This document shows positions 23,261 through 32,304 of a stretch of 64,000 nt of DNA, in pieces. The notes beneath the pieces are model-generated. The model had not been told where the DNA came from. It made no database searches and saw nothing but the letters and a program-made list of their open reading frames with translations. Where the stretch lies: positions 1 through 64,000 of the forward strand of contig NZ_LXFU01000050.1 of NCBI RefSeq assembly GCF_001657485.1. Direction: 5' to 3'. This DNA comes from Rhizobium sp. WYCCWR10014 (GTDB taxonomy: Bacteria; Pseudomonadota; Alphaproteobacteria; Rhizobiales; Rhizobiaceae). The stretch's first letter is position 1. The number at the start of each line of letters is the position of its first letter. Both the position numbers and the translations under genes were made by a program.

Positions 23261-24622
23261 ATGCATTTGACTTATGATGTTATCGTGGTCGGTTCCGGTT
23301 TTTCAGCGATAGCGGTTACCTGCAATCTCATCGAGCAGCTTCCCGCTTCGGCGAAGGTCGCCGTCGTCGGCGACGATCCTGGCTTCGGCCGCGGGACGGC
23401 CTACCGGACGGAACTCTATCTGCATCGCCTCAATGTTCCCGCCGGCCGCATGAGCCTGCTGCCACATCAACCCGACGACTTTGTCGACTGGCTGAAAAGC
23501 CATGGCCGCCGGTTGCAGGCCGGCGATTTCGCCTCGCGCGGCGATTACGGTCTTTATGTCCGCGATACGCTTGCACGGCTGCTTCGAAAGCGGGAAGGCC
23601 GTTGCCGGGTCGATTTCATCAAAGCCAAGGCGGCGGGATGCGTTGAACGTTACAACAGCACGCTGGCCTTCCATCTCGGCAATGGCGACGAGATTGCCGG
23701 GAAGACCGTGGTGCTCTGCCTCGGCGTCGGGAACGCGACCCTGCCGGTCGCTCCGGACGGGATCCCGGCATCGCTGCGATCGCGGATCATCGAGAACCCG
23801 TGGCGGCTTTCGTGGCTGAGGCGCGTCGCACCATCCGATGCGGTGTGTATCCTCGGATCCGGCCTGACGATGATCGATCAGGTTCTCGCGCTTCGCGCCC
23901 ATGGCCACGCCGGCAAGATCGAGGTGCTTTCGCGGCGCGGGCTCGCACCGCTCGGACACGCGTGGAAGCCGCCGGCGCCTCTGCCGATCGACGTCGAGAG
24001 GCTTCCGAATACGATCAGCGGCATATTGAAGACCCTGCGAGCGAAGAGTAGGACGGTTGCCGACTGGCGGGCCGTGATGGACGGTCTGAGGCCTGCAACG
24101 CAGGCTCTCTGGCAACGGCTTTCGGGCGAGGAGCGGGCACGATTCCTCAGGCATGCGCTTCCCTGGTGGAACATCCACCGTCACCGGGTCGCGCCTGACG
24201 TGTTCGACAGGTTTGAGAAGCTGGTCTTAGACGGAACCGTTCGTTTCCACGCGGGCTTCCTGAAATCGCTTGGCGCCGAGGAGGGCAGGCTCGCAGCCAG
24301 CTACAGGGTCAGAGCGACGCGCGAGATCGCCGAGATCCGGGCGGACTGGCTCGTCAACTGCACGGGAATGGAACGGGCCGGGATCAGTCATTCACCGCTT
24401 TTGAAGGAGATGAGCCGCTTTGAGTTGATCGTCCCCGATCCTCTCGGCCTCGGGATCCAGGTGGATGCCGCTTCCGAGGTGATTGCCCCGTCCCGGATCT
24501 CGCCTGCCCGACTATTCGCGGTCGGCGCCCTGACGGCAGGGCAATTCTGGGAGATCACGGCCGTTCCGGATATTCGGGTGCAGGCCAAGGCCGTGGTCGA
24601 GGAGATCGTTTCAAGAGGCTAG
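23261..24622 (+). CDS. FAD/NAD(P)-binding protein, YdhS-like
   Basis: A 453-residue flavoprotein with the FAD fingerprint VIVVGSGFSAIAVTCNLIEQL (about 7-27) and FGRGTAYRTELYLHRLNVPAGRMSLL (about 46-71), typical of the YdhS/HpnW group. A second Rossmann motif is CILGSGLTMIDQVLAL (about 196-211), and NCTGMERAG is near the C-terminal third. It is divergent from tauABC and shares the intergenic region containing site D. Homologues of this group are poorly characterised; an N- or S-oxygenase role would fit the context but is not shown. Confidence 0.8.
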   Translation: MHLTYDVIVVGSGFSAIAVTCNLIEQLPASAKVAVVGDDPGFGRGTAYRTELYLHRLNVPAGRMSLLPHQPDDFVDWLKSHGRRLQAGDFASRGDYGLYVRDTLARLLRKREGRCRVDFIKAKAAGCVERYNSTLAFHLGNGDEIAGKTVVLCLGVGNATLPVAPDGIPASLRSRIIENPWRLSWLRRVAPSDAVCILGSGLTMIDQVLALRAHGHAGKIEVLSRRGLAPLGHAWKPPAPLPIDVERLPNTISGILKTLRAKSRTVADWRAVMDGLRPATQALWQRLSGEERARFLRHALPWWNIHRHRVAPDVFDRFEKLVLDGTVRFHAGFLKSLGAEEGRLAASYRVRATREIAEIRADWLVNCTGMERAGISHSPLLKEMSRFELIVPDPLGLGIQVDAASEVIAPSRISPARLFAVGALTAGQFWEITAVPDIRVQAKAVVEEIVSRG

Positions 24623-24730
24623 CTCCCGACGTGCAGGCGGCAGAGCGTCCTTTGCATGCCTGAAATGACGCGCGGTACGGCAGGTGGCACGGCGCTTGTT
24701 GAATTGCCGGCCGCCGACAGCTACAGTATC

Positions 24731-24740
24731 TGGTACGCCA
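24731..24740. promoter_or_regulatory. GntR-type operator, site 1 (regulator promoter)
   Basis: TGGTACGCCA, followed by TAATACGA as at site 3, lies 70 bases before the GntR start. It differs from the perfect palindrome TGGTATACCA at two positions and suggests autoregulation. Confidence 0.55.
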
Positions 24741-24809
24741 TAATACGATTCTTGCATTCGGCTGCCGCGGCGGAAGTTGAGCGTGCAAAGTCCAACACTG
24801 AGGTACGGA

Positions 24810-25502
24810 ATGAGCGGTGCTCTGAAGGACGCAATTAGAGTCGAGCGTCCTGCAAAGACCTTGCGGGAATTGGCGCTCGACAAGGTCCGCGAGGCGATCG
24901 TCAACGGATATTTCCGTCCCGGAGATCGCCTTGTCGAGCGTGACCTCTGCGCCCAGCTCGGCGTCAGCCGGACAGTCGTGCGCGAGGTTCTGAGGCATTT
25001 GGAATCGGAAGGGCTTGTCGCCAATCTGCCGAACAAGGGGCCGATCGTCGCGCAGCTCGACATCGACGAAGCCAAACAGATCTATGAGATCCGTGGCGCG
25101 CTGGAAGGCATGGCGGCGCGGCTGTGCGCGGAGCGCCGCAGCCCCGAGATCGTCGCTGCGCTGGAGGAATCTCTGGCCGGGATCCGCAACAGTTACCGCG
25201 ACAACGATATGGCGGCTGTGCTGACGAACACCTCTTCCTTCTATCATAAGCTGTTCACGATGGTTGACAGGAACGTTGCCTGGGGTGTCGTCAATCTTCT
25301 CACCGTGCGCATAAACCACCTGCGCTCGATGACGATCAAGACGGAGAGACGCGGCATCGAAGGGCCGCTGCAGATGTCGAAGATCGTGGACGCCATCCGC
25401 CGCGGTGACGGCGAGGGGGCTTACCGGGCGGCGATGGATCACGTCGCCGCCGCAAGCGCGATTGCCGAAGCGGTGCTGTCCGCCAAGAAGCCTGCCGAAT
25501 AG
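24810..25502 (+). CDS. GntR-family (FadR/FCD) transcriptional regulator
   Basis: The 230-residue protein has a winged helix (LRELALDKVREAIVNGYFRPGDRLVERDLCAQLGVSRTVVREVLRHLESEGLV, about 17-69) and an FCD effector domain (IYEIRGALEGMAARLCAERR, HKLFTMVDRN, DHVAAAS with metal-ligand type Asp/His residues). ATG 24810 is preferred over a TTG at 24777. It is upstream of, and parallel to, the long catabolic operon, and matching operator-like sequences occur in both promoters. Confidence 0.88.
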   Translation: MSGALKDAIRVERPAKTLRELALDKVREAIVNGYFRPGDRLVERDLCAQLGVSRTVVREVLRHLESEGLVANLPNKGPIVAQLDIDEAKQIYEIRGALEGMAARLCAERRSPEIVAALEESLAGIRNSYRDNDMAAVLTNTSSFYHKLFTMVDRNVAWGVVNLLTVRINHLRSMTIKTERRGIEGPLQMSKIVDAIRRGDGEGAYRAAMDHVAAASAIAEAVLSAKKPAE

Positions 25503-25865
25503 GCACGAGCAGGCACCTACCGCTTCCCCGCAGGCCCTGGCAATGCGCTCACCTCGGGCTGTCGATATCACTCCATTCGCGATGATGTTCCGCAATTCAG
25601 TGGAATCCATACTCCGCGCTTGACACCTAACTTTGTCCAATGTGATGGTATGCCATATTAAATAATATATAAGGCGGTACCATGAACTGGGAAGACCGTG
25701 ACTTTTGGACTCGGCCTGCCTGCGCGGGGCGCCGCCATGTCGTTTGTCAGCTGACAACGCGCTGACCAGAAGCGCTGCCCGATGGGTCGAGAGCGCATTC
25801 CCAAACTGAAAATCTCCGCCTCGGCCTCAACTACGTCCACGCAGCAGCCAACTTGACACTCATAT
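25503..25865. other. Intergenic region with possible degraded leader gene
   Basis: No intact gene in these 363 bases. A 27-codon ORF starts at 25681 after AAGGCGG (MNWEDRDFWTRPACAGRRHV, stop at about 25762-25764) just downstream of operator site 2. It looks like the beginning of a lost gene or a short leader. The remainder shows no recognisable coding content. Confidence 0.4.
25646..25655. promoter_or_regulatory. GntR-type operator, site 2
   Basis: TGGTATGCCA, one base from the palindrome TGGTATACCA, 26 bases before the short ORF at 25681. Confidence 0.5.
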
Positions 25866-25883
25866 ATTATGGTATACCATAAT
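25866..25883. promoter_or_regulatory. GntR-type operator, site 3 (operon promoter)
   Basis: ATTATGGTATACCATAAT is a perfect 18-base palindrome ending 25 bases before the first gene of the catabolic operon. It shares its core with sites 1 and 2. Confidence 0.7.
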
Positions 25884-25908
25884 ACGAAATTGAGAAATGA
25901 GGTGTTCG

Positions 25909-26511
25909 ATGGCCATTCAAATTCGCAAAACGGGACTGCAGATCGAAACGACGCTGATCGAAGGCGGCAAGGCCGCGGCGGTTCCGCTGAAGCTGTTTAC
26001 CGCCTTCGCGGTCGTGAAGAATCCCTGGGCCGGTCGCGGCTTTGTCGACGACCTCAAACCCGAAATTCACGCAGGCGCTCCGGTGCTCGGCGAGTTGCTG
26101 ACCAAGATGATCATCGATGCGGTCGGGTCCGGCGAGGCTGTCGAAGGATATGGAAAATCTGCTGTCGTCGGCCTGGACGGCGAGATCGAACACGGGTCCG
26201 CGCTCATCCACACCCTGCGCTTCGGCAATTTTTATCGCCAGGCCGTCGGCGCCAAGTCCTATCTCGCCTTCTGCAACACACGCGGTGCGGCCAATGCGCC
26301 GATCATGATCCCGCTGATGGACAAGAACGATGAAGGCCGCCGTTCGCACTACCTGACCATCCAGACGTCGATCTCCGACGCGCCTGCCGCCGACGAGATC
26401 GTCGTGGCTCTCGGTGCTTCGATAGGCGGGCGCCCGCATCACCGCATCGGCGACCGCTACCAGGATCTGAAAGACCTGGGGCAGGACGTTGCCAATCCCG
26501 CGGGCGTTTGA
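25909..26511 (+). CDS. DUF1185 / 'amino acid synthesis' family protein
   Basis: A 200-residue protein resembling the AA_synth (DUF1185) family: TFAVVKNPWAGRGFVDDL-like string (about 33-51), EGYGKSAVVGLDGEIEHGSALIHTLRFGNFYR and RGAANAPIMIPLMDKNDEGRRSHYLTIQTSISDAP. The start at 25909 has a better ribosome site (GAGGTG) than the ATG at 25897. The family lacks an established reaction. Here it is the first gene of an operon with a monooxygenase, hydrolase and dehydrogenases, so a hydrolytic or isomerising step in catabolism is more likely than biosynthesis. Confidence 0.7.
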   Translation: MAIQIRKTGLQIETTLIEGGKAAAVPLKLFTAFAVVKNPWAGRGFVDDLKPEIHAGAPVLGELLTKMIIDAVGSGEAVEGYGKSAVVGLDGEIEHGSALIHTLRFGNFYRQAVGAKSYLAFCNTRGAANAPIMIPLMDKNDEGRRSHYLTIQTSISDAPAADEIVVALGASIGGRPHHRIGDRYQDLKDLGQDVANPAGV

Positions 26512-26525
26512 AGGAGCGCTCTGAG

Positions 26526-27371
26526 ATGCTGACAGCCGGATCGACCACACGCACCGCTGCAGCAACGAACGCCGCCGGTGCCTTGCCCCGAAAGGCGACG
26601 GCAAGCGGAACGGCCTATCATGAGGCCGGCAGCGGTGAGCCGTTGGTTCTAATTCATGGCGTCGGCATGCGGCTCGAGGCCTGGGCTCCGCAGATCGCAT
26701 TCCTGTCTGCAGGCCATCGCGTCATCGCTGTCGATATGCCGGGACATGGGGAAAGCGCAAAGCTGCCGGCGGGCAGTCGGCTTGAGGAGTTCGTCGCCTG
26801 GTTCGGACGCTTTCTCGATGAGATGGCAATCGACACGGCGAATGTTGCCGGGCACTCGATGGGCGCACTGGTCTCAGGAGGGGCGGCCGCGACCTTTGGC
26901 AAGCGGATCACCCGTGTCGCCTACCTCAACGGTGTCTACAAGCGTGACCCTGAAGCAAAGGCGGCCGTGCTTTCGCGCGCCGCGGCCATTCCGGTATCCG
27001 GCGTCGACAAGGAAGGCCCTCTGGCCCGCTGGTTCGGCGATGACACAGACAGCGTCGTTGCGCGTGAATTGACGCGAAAATGGCTGAACCTCGTTGATCC
27101 CCAGGGATATGCCGTCGCTTACGCCGCCTTCGCGGGAGGAGACGAGACCTATGCTGACGGTTGGAAAGACGTGTCTGGTCCGGCCTTGTTTCTGACGGGG
27201 TCCGATGATCCGAACTCGACGCCCTTGATGGCGACGCAAATGGCAGGGCTTGCGCCGCGGGGCTATGCTCGCATCGTCGAAGGCCATCGTCATATGGTGA
27301 ACCTGACCGCGCCTGATATCGTCAATTCGCTGCTCGCTGAGTGGCTGTCGTTCGGGGAGGATGAACGATGA
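26526..27371 (+). CDS. Alpha/beta hydrolase
   Basis: A 281-residue hydrolase: oxyanion region VLIHGVGMRLEAWAPQI (about 41-57), nucleophile elbow GHSMGALVSG (about 110-119), acid in LTGSDDPNSTP and His in VEGHRHMVNLTAPD. It overlaps the flavin reductase by four bases (ATGA). In pathways such as Rut a hydrolase of this size acts after the LLM monooxygenase; a comparable role is inferred. Confidence 0.82.
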   Translation: MLTAGSTTRTAAATNAAGALPRKATASGTAYHEAGSGEPLVLIHGVGMRLEAWAPQIAFLSAGHRVIAVDMPGHGESAKLPAGSRLEEFVAWFGRFLDEMAIDTANVAGHSMGALVSGGAAATFGKRITRVAYLNGVYKRDPEAKAAVLSRAAAIPVSGVDKEGPLARWFGDDTDSVVARELTRKWLNLVDPQGYAVAYAAFAGGDETYADGWKDVSGPALFLTGSDDPNSTPLMATQMAGLAPRGYARIVEGHRHMVNLTAPDIVNSLLAEWLSFGEDER

Positions 27372-28303
27372 CAATCCAGACTGTCGACCCAAGGGCACTG
27401 CGAGATGCATTCGGGGCCTTTCCGACCGGGGTGACTGTCGTCACCGCCTGTGACGGGGAGGGAAATCCGATCGGCTTCACGGCGAACTCCTTCACCTCGG
27501 TCTCGCTCAATCCACCGCTTCTCCTCGTCTGCCTTGCCAAGACGTCGCGCAATTTCGCTATCATGACCGGAGCGCAGCATTTTGCGATCAACGTGCTTTC
27601 GGAAACGCAGAAAGACGTGTCGAACACCTTTGCGCGACCGGTGGAGGACAGATTTGCGGCGGTCGAGTGGGCGAGGGGATCGGCAGGCTGCCCGGTATTC
27701 TCGAATGTGGCGGCCTGGTTCGAATGTGCCATGGAGCAGGTCATCGAGGCTGGCGACCACGTCATCTTGATGGGCCGCATCGAAGCTTTCGACAATAGCG
27801 GCCGCAACGGTCTCGGCTATGCACGTGGCGGTTATTTCACACCGACGCTCGCAAGCAAGGCAGTGTCGGCGGCAAGCGAAGGCAATATGGAACTTGCGGC
27901 CGTTGTCGAGCGCCGCGGGGAGGTTCTGCTGCTCGGCGAGGATGTGCTCTCCCTGCCAAGTGTCGACGCCTATGACGGCAGCCCGACCGACGCACTGCAA
28001 AAATACCTGGAGATTTCAACCGGGCTGAAGGTCAGCATCGGCTTTCTCTATTCGGTTTATGAGGGCAAGAGCGACGGCAAGCAGCATATCGTCTATCACG
28101 CCGTTGCCGGAGATGGTGAGCCCGCCGTCGGCAGGTTCCTGAAGCCTGACGCACTGGTTGCGGCAAAGTTCAAGACCAGTTCGACAGCCGATATCGTCAA
28201 CCGTTTTGCGATGGAAAGCTCGATCGGCAATTTCGGCGTCTATTTCGGCGACGAGACCGGCGGCACTGTTCACCCAATTCCAGCCAAGGACGCAAAAGCA
28301 TGA
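27368..28303 (+). CDS. Flavin reductase with C-terminal Nudix-like domain
   Basis: Residues about 1-165 are a RutF/HpaC-type flavin reductase (FPTGVTVVTACDGEGNPIGFTANSFTSVSLNPPLLLVCL, then CPVFSNVAAWFECAMEQVIEAGDHVILMGRI). It should reduce FMN for the LLM enzyme next door. Residues about 175-311 are extra: LLLGEDVLSLPSVDAYDGSPTDALQKYLEISTGLKVSIGFLYSVYEG follows the course of a Nudix fold, but the Nudix-box glutamates are replaced (KYLEISTGL where REUxEExGU is expected). It is probably non-catalytic and may bind a nucleotide or partner. Confidence 0.8.
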   Translation: MTIQTVDPRALRDAFGAFPTGVTVVTACDGEGNPIGFTANSFTSVSLNPPLLLVCLAKTSRNFAIMTGAQHFAINVLSETQKDVSNTFARPVEDRFAAVEWARGSAGCPVFSNVAAWFECAMEQVIEAGDHVILMGRIEAFDNSGRNGLGYARGGYFTPTLASKAVSAASEGNMELAAVVERRGEVLLLGEDVLSLPSVDAYDGSPTDALQKYLEISTGLKVSIGFLYSVYEGKSDGKQHIVYHAVAGDGEPAVGRFLKPDALVAAKFKTSSTADIVNRFAMESSIGNFGVYFGDETGGTVHPIPAKDAKA

Positions 28304-29340
28304 AGTTCTCCCTCTTCGTCCATATGGAACGGCTCGACGCCAGCCAAAGCCACAAGAGCCTCTACGAGGAATTCGTCGCGCTCTGCGAGATCGCCGACAA
28401 GGGCGGCATGCATGCGATCTGGACGGGCGAGCACCATGGCATGGATTTCACCATTGCGCCCAATCCGTTCGTGACCATTGCCGATCTGGCGCGCCGCACA
28501 TCGCGGGCGCGGCTTGGGACGGGAACGGTGATTGCCCCCTTCTGGCATCCGATCAAACTCGCCGGCGAGGCCGCCATGGCCGACATCATCTGCGACGGAC
28601 GACTCGACATCGGCATCGCGCGCGGGGCCTATTCTTTCGAATACGAGCGTCTGCTGCCCGGTCTCGATGCCTGGGGTGCTGGCCAGCGCATGCGCGAGCT
28701 CATCCCGGCGGTCAAGGGCATATGGGCCGGCGACTACGCGCATGACGGGGAATTCTTCAAGTTTCCTTCGACCACGTCGGCGCCGAAGCCACTGCAGCAG
28801 CCGAACCCGCCCATATGGGTTGCGGCGCGCGATCCGAACTCGCACGAATTTGCCGTCGCCAACGGTTGCAACGTTCAGGTGACGCCCCTCTGGCAGGGCG
28901 ACGACGAGGTTCAGTCGTTGATGGAGCGCTTCAACGATGCCTGCGCGAAGAATCCCGAGATCGAGCGGCCCAAGATCATGTTGCTGCGTCACACCTATGT
29001 CGGCTCGTCAGAGGACGATGTCGCCCAGGCTGCCCATGAACTCAGCGTCTACTACAATTATTTCTTCGCCTGGTTCAAGAATGAGAAGCCGGTTACCCAG
29101 GGTCTGATCGAACGGATCCCGGACGAACAGGTCAGAGCAAACGCGATGCTGTCGGATGAGGTCATGCGCACCAACAATGTCGTTGGCGACGCTGAGACCG
29201 TCATCGCCCGGCTCAAGGCGTATGAAGCGCTCGGCTATGACGAATATTCCTTCTGGATCGACACCGGCATGAGCTTCGAGCGCAAGAAGGCGTCGCTCGA
29301 ACGCTTCATCACCGAGGTCATGCCAGCATTTCAGGAGTAA
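28300..29340 (+). CDS. LLM-class flavin-dependent monooxygenase
   Basis: The 346-residue enzyme has IADKGGMHAIWTGEHHGMDF (about 31-50), SRARLGTGTVIAPFWHPIKLAGEAAMADII and DGRLDIGIARGAYSFEYERLLPG (about 105-127). It overlaps the reductase by four bases, which supports a two-component monooxygenase. A nearby hydrolase and aldehyde dehydrogenase suggest that it oxidatively opens or dealkylates a substrate to an aldehyde. The substrate is unknown. Confidence 0.88.
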   Translation: MKFSLFVHMERLDASQSHKSLYEEFVALCEIADKGGMHAIWTGEHHGMDFTIAPNPFVTIADLARRTSRARLGTGTVIAPFWHPIKLAGEAAMADIICDGRLDIGIARGAYSFEYERLLPGLDAWGAGQRMRELIPAVKGIWAGDYAHDGEFFKFPSTTSAPKPLQQPNPPIWVAARDPNSHEFAVANGCNVQVTPLWQGDDEVQSLMERFNDACAKNPEIERPKIMLLRHTYVGSSEDDVAQAAHELSVYYNYFFAWFKNEKPVTQGLIERIPDEQVRANAMLSDEVMRTNNVVGDAETVIARLKAYEALGYDEYSFWIDTGMSFERKKASLERFITEVMPAFQE

Positions 29341-29344
29341 GACC

Positions 29345-30808
29345 ATGCGGCGTTTCCAGCACTACATCGATGGCGAATTTTCAGATGGCGAGGCCAGCTA
29401 TCCGAGCATCGATCCAGCCTCCGGCGCGGTCTGGGCTGATATGCCCGAAGCGCGCGAAGGGGATGTCGATCGGGCTGTCAACGCGGCCGACAGGGCACTT
29501 TACGAAGGCCCCTGGTCGAAACTGACGGCCACCCAACGCGGCAAGCTGCTTTACAAGCTGGCCGACCTGGTTGCCGCCAACGCGCAGATCCTCGCTGAAC
29601 TGGAGACACGCGACACCGGCAAGATCATCCGCGAGACATCTGCGCAGATCGCTTATGTCGCCGAATACTATCGCTACTATGCCGGCATCGCCGACAAGAT
29701 CGAAGGCGCCTACCTGCCGATCGACAAGCCCGACATGGATGTCTGGCTTCGCCGCGAACCGATCGGCGTCGTTGCGATGGTCGTGCCGTGGAACAGCCAG
29801 CTCTTCCTGTCCGCGGTGAAGATTGGCCCGGCGCTCGCGGCCGGCTGCACGATGGTGGTCAAGGCCTCGGAAGACGGGCCGGCGCCGCTGCTCGAATTTG
29901 CACGGCTCGTGCACGAGGCAGGCTTTCCCGCCGGCGTCGTCAACATCATCACGGGTTTCGGCGCCTCCTGCGGCGCCGCCCTCGGCCGGCACCCGAAGGT
30001 CGCGCATGTCGCTTTTACCGGCGGCCCTGAAACCGCCCGGCACGTCGTTCGCAACTCGGCCGAAAACCTCGCCTCCACCTCGCTTGAACTTGGCGGCAAG
30101 TCGCCATTCATCGTCTTTGCCGATGCGGACCTCGAAAGTGCGGCCAATGCTCAGGTCGCGGGCATTTTCGCCGCGACAGGGCAGAGCTGCGTTGCCGGAT
30201 CGCGCCTGATCGTCGAACGCAGCATCAAGGACAAGTTCGTCGCCCTGCTGCGTGAGAAGGCGGAGGCGATCCGGATCGGTGCTCCGCTCGATATGGCGAC
30301 AGAAGTCGGCCCGCTTGCCACCAAGCGCCAGCAGGACAATATCGGCGCCCTCGTCGCCAAGTCGATTGAAAGCGGCGCCCGCCTCGTCACGGGCGGAAGC
30401 AAGATCGACGGCGACGGCTATTATTTCCCGCCGACGATTCTCGATTGCGACGATGTCGCCTCGCCGTCGCTGATCGAGGAATTCTTCGGACCGGTCCTGT
30501 CCGTCGTGTCGTTCGAGACCGAGGCCGAGGCGCTGCGGCTTGCCAACGATACCCGCTATGGCCTGGCTTCCGGCGTCTTCACCCGGAACCTGACCCGGGC
30601 GCACCGGCTGATGAAGGGGCTCCGTGCCGGGATCGTCTGGGTCAACACCTACCGTGCGGTCTCGCCGATCGCGCCGTTTGGCGGTTTCGGCCTGTCTGGC
30701 CATGGCAGGGAAGGCGGCATGGCCGCGGCTCTCGACTACACCCGCACCAAGACGATCTGGCTCAGGACATCGGACGATCCGATCCCCGATCCCTTCGTGA
30801 TGAGGTAG
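29345..30808 (+). CDS. NAD(P)-dependent aldehyde dehydrogenase
   Basis: A 487-residue member of the ALDH superfamily with PWNSQLFLSAVKIGPALAAGC, FTGGPETARHV, catalytic Glu in SLELGGKSPF (about 251) and catalytic Cys in TGQSCVAGSR (about 285). The Asn of PWNSQ is present. It probably oxidises the aldehyde made by the monooxygenase four bases upstream. Confidence 0.9.
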   Translation: MRRFQHYIDGEFSDGEASYPSIDPASGAVWADMPEAREGDVDRAVNAADRALYEGPWSKLTATQRGKLLYKLADLVAANAQILAELETRDTGKIIRETSAQIAYVAEYYRYYAGIADKIEGAYLPIDKPDMDVWLRREPIGVVAMVVPWNSQLFLSAVKIGPALAAGCTMVVKASEDGPAPLLEFARLVHEAGFPAGVVNIITGFGASCGAALGRHPKVAHVAFTGGPETARHVVRNSAENLASTSLELGGKSPFIVFADADLESAANAQVAGIFAATGQSCVAGSRLIVERSIKDKFVALLREKAEAIRIGAPLDMATEVGPLATKRQQDNIGALVAKSIESGARLVTGGSKIDGDGYYFPPTILDCDDVASPSLIEEFFGPVLSVVSFETEAEALRLANDTRYGLASGVFTRNLTRAHRLMKGLRAGIVWVNTYRAVSPIAPFGGFGLSGHGREGGMAAALDYTRTKTIWLRTSDDPIPDPFVMR

Positions 30809-30813
30809 TGCCG

Positions 30814-31137
30814 ATGTTCTACGAGATCCGCACCTATCGACTGAAGAACGGCACGATCCCGCAATATCTCAAGGTCGTCGAGGAAGAGGGGATCGAGATC
30901 CAGAAGAGCCATCTTGGCACGCTCGTCGGCTACTTCTTTTCGGAGATCGGGACGATCAACGAAATCGTCCACATCTGGGCCTTTGCGAGCCTGGACGACC
31001 GGGAAGCGAGGCGCCAGAGGCTTTTGGCCGATCCCCGGTGGCAGGCCTTCCTGCCCAAGATCCGCGATCTCATCGAGGTGGCGGAAAACAAGATTATGAA
31101 GCCAGCCAACTTTTCTCCCAGGAGCGAGGCGCACTGA
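30814..31137 (+). CDS. NIPSNAP-family protein
   Basis: A 107-residue ferredoxin-like protein: MFYEIRTYRLKNGTIPQYLK at the N-terminus, VGYFFSEIGTINEIVHIWAFAS (about 36-57) and the conserved LLADPRWQAFLPKIRDLI. Such proteins occur beside oxygenases in catabolic operons, but no reaction is established. It follows the dehydrogenase by five bases. Confidence 0.85.
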   Translation: MFYEIRTYRLKNGTIPQYLKVVEEEGIEIQKSHLGTLVGYFFSEIGTINEIVHIWAFASLDDREARRQRLLADPRWQAFLPKIRDLIEVAENKIMKPANFSPRSEAH

Positions 31138-31181
31138 CGGCATAAGGCATACAGGACAAACCAGAACAAGGATAAGGGAAC

Positions 31182-32192
31182 ATGAAAACAACATTTGCTT
31201 TCGCGGCGGTTGCCGCATTCGTGGCTGTGTCCGGACCGGCGCACGCTGACAACATGGTCTTCTCGAGCTGGGGAGGAACGACCCAGGACGCGCAGAAGGC
31301 AGCATGGGCGAGCCCGTTCACCGAGAAGACCGGTATCACCGTCGTACAGGACGGGCCGACGGACTACGGCAAGCTCAAGGCGATGGTCGAGGCCGGTCAG
31401 GTTACCTGGGACGTGGTCGACGTCGAAGGCGACTATGCCGCCCAGGCCGGCAAGAATGGCCAGCTCGAGAAACTCGATTTCTCCGTCATCGACAAGTCCA
31501 AGCTCGATCCGCGCTTCGTGACCGACTATTCGGTCGGCAGCTTCTATTATTCCTTCGTGATCGGCTGCAACGCCGATGCCGTCAGCGCCTGCCCGAAAAC
31601 ATGGGCGGACCTGTTCGACACGGCAAAGTTTCCGGGAAAGCGCACATTCTACAAGTGGTCGGCTCCCGGCGTGATCGAAGCGGCGCTGCTTGCCGACGGC
31701 GTGGCCGCCGACAAGCTCTATCCGCTTGATCTCGACCGCGCCTTCAAGAAGCTTGATACGATCAAATCGGATATCGTCTGGTGGTCGGGCGGCGCACAGT
31801 CGCAACAGCTTCTGGCATCCGCCGAGGCTCCCTTCGGCAGTGTCTGGAATGGCCGCATGACCGCGCTTGCGGCGAGCGGTATCAAGACCGAGACCTCATG
31901 GGAACAGAACATCACCGCTGCGGATTCGCTCGTCGTGCCGAAGGGTTCGCCGAACGTGGAAGCGGCGATGAAGTTCATTGCCATGGCGACCTCGGCCGAA
32001 CCGCAGGCCGCCCTTGCAAAAGCCACCGGATATGCACCAATCAACGTTGACTCGGCCAAGCTGATGGATCCGGAGACGGCCAAGACCCTGCCGGATCAGC
32101 AGACGGCCAACCAGGTGAATGCCGACATGAATTACTGGGCGGACAATCGCGATGCCATCGGCGAGAAGTGGTACGCCTGGCAGGCGAAATAA
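31182..32192 (+). CDS. PotD/PotF-like ABC transporter substrate-binding protein
   Basis: A 336-residue binding protein with a signal peptide cut near SGPAHADN. Family strings include VFSSWGGTTQDAQKAAW, TWDVVDVEGDYAAQAGKNGQLEKLDF and FKKLDTIKSDIVWWSGGAQSQQLL. It resembles the polyamine/opine group and is most likely specific for the substrate of this catabolic operon. GGGCAC (32212-32217) and GTGCCC (32250-32255) could form a stem before the permease gene. Confidence 0.88.
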   Translation: MKTTFAFAAVAAFVAVSGPAHADNMVFSSWGGTTQDAQKAAWASPFTEKTGITVVQDGPTDYGKLKAMVEAGQVTWDVVDVEGDYAAQAGKNGQLEKLDFSVIDKSKLDPRFVTDYSVGSFYYSFVIGCNADAVSACPKTWADLFDTAKFPGKRTFYKWSAPGVIEAALLADGVAADKLYPLDLDRAFKKLDTIKSDIVWWSGGAQSQQLLASAEAPFGSVWNGRMTALAASGIKTETSWEQNITAADSLVVPKGSPNVEAAMKFIAMATSAEPQAALAKATGYAPINVDSAKLMDPETAKTLPDQQTANQVNADMNYWADNRDAIGEKWYAWQAK

Positions 32193-32304
32193 ACTGAAAC
32201 TTGAGATGAACGGGCACGGCGAATGTTCGCAGTGCCTCCCGCGGCGTCGGTGCCCATTGTTGGACCTCGGCGCCTGCGGAAATTGACGGGTGGGAAGGAC
32301 TGTC

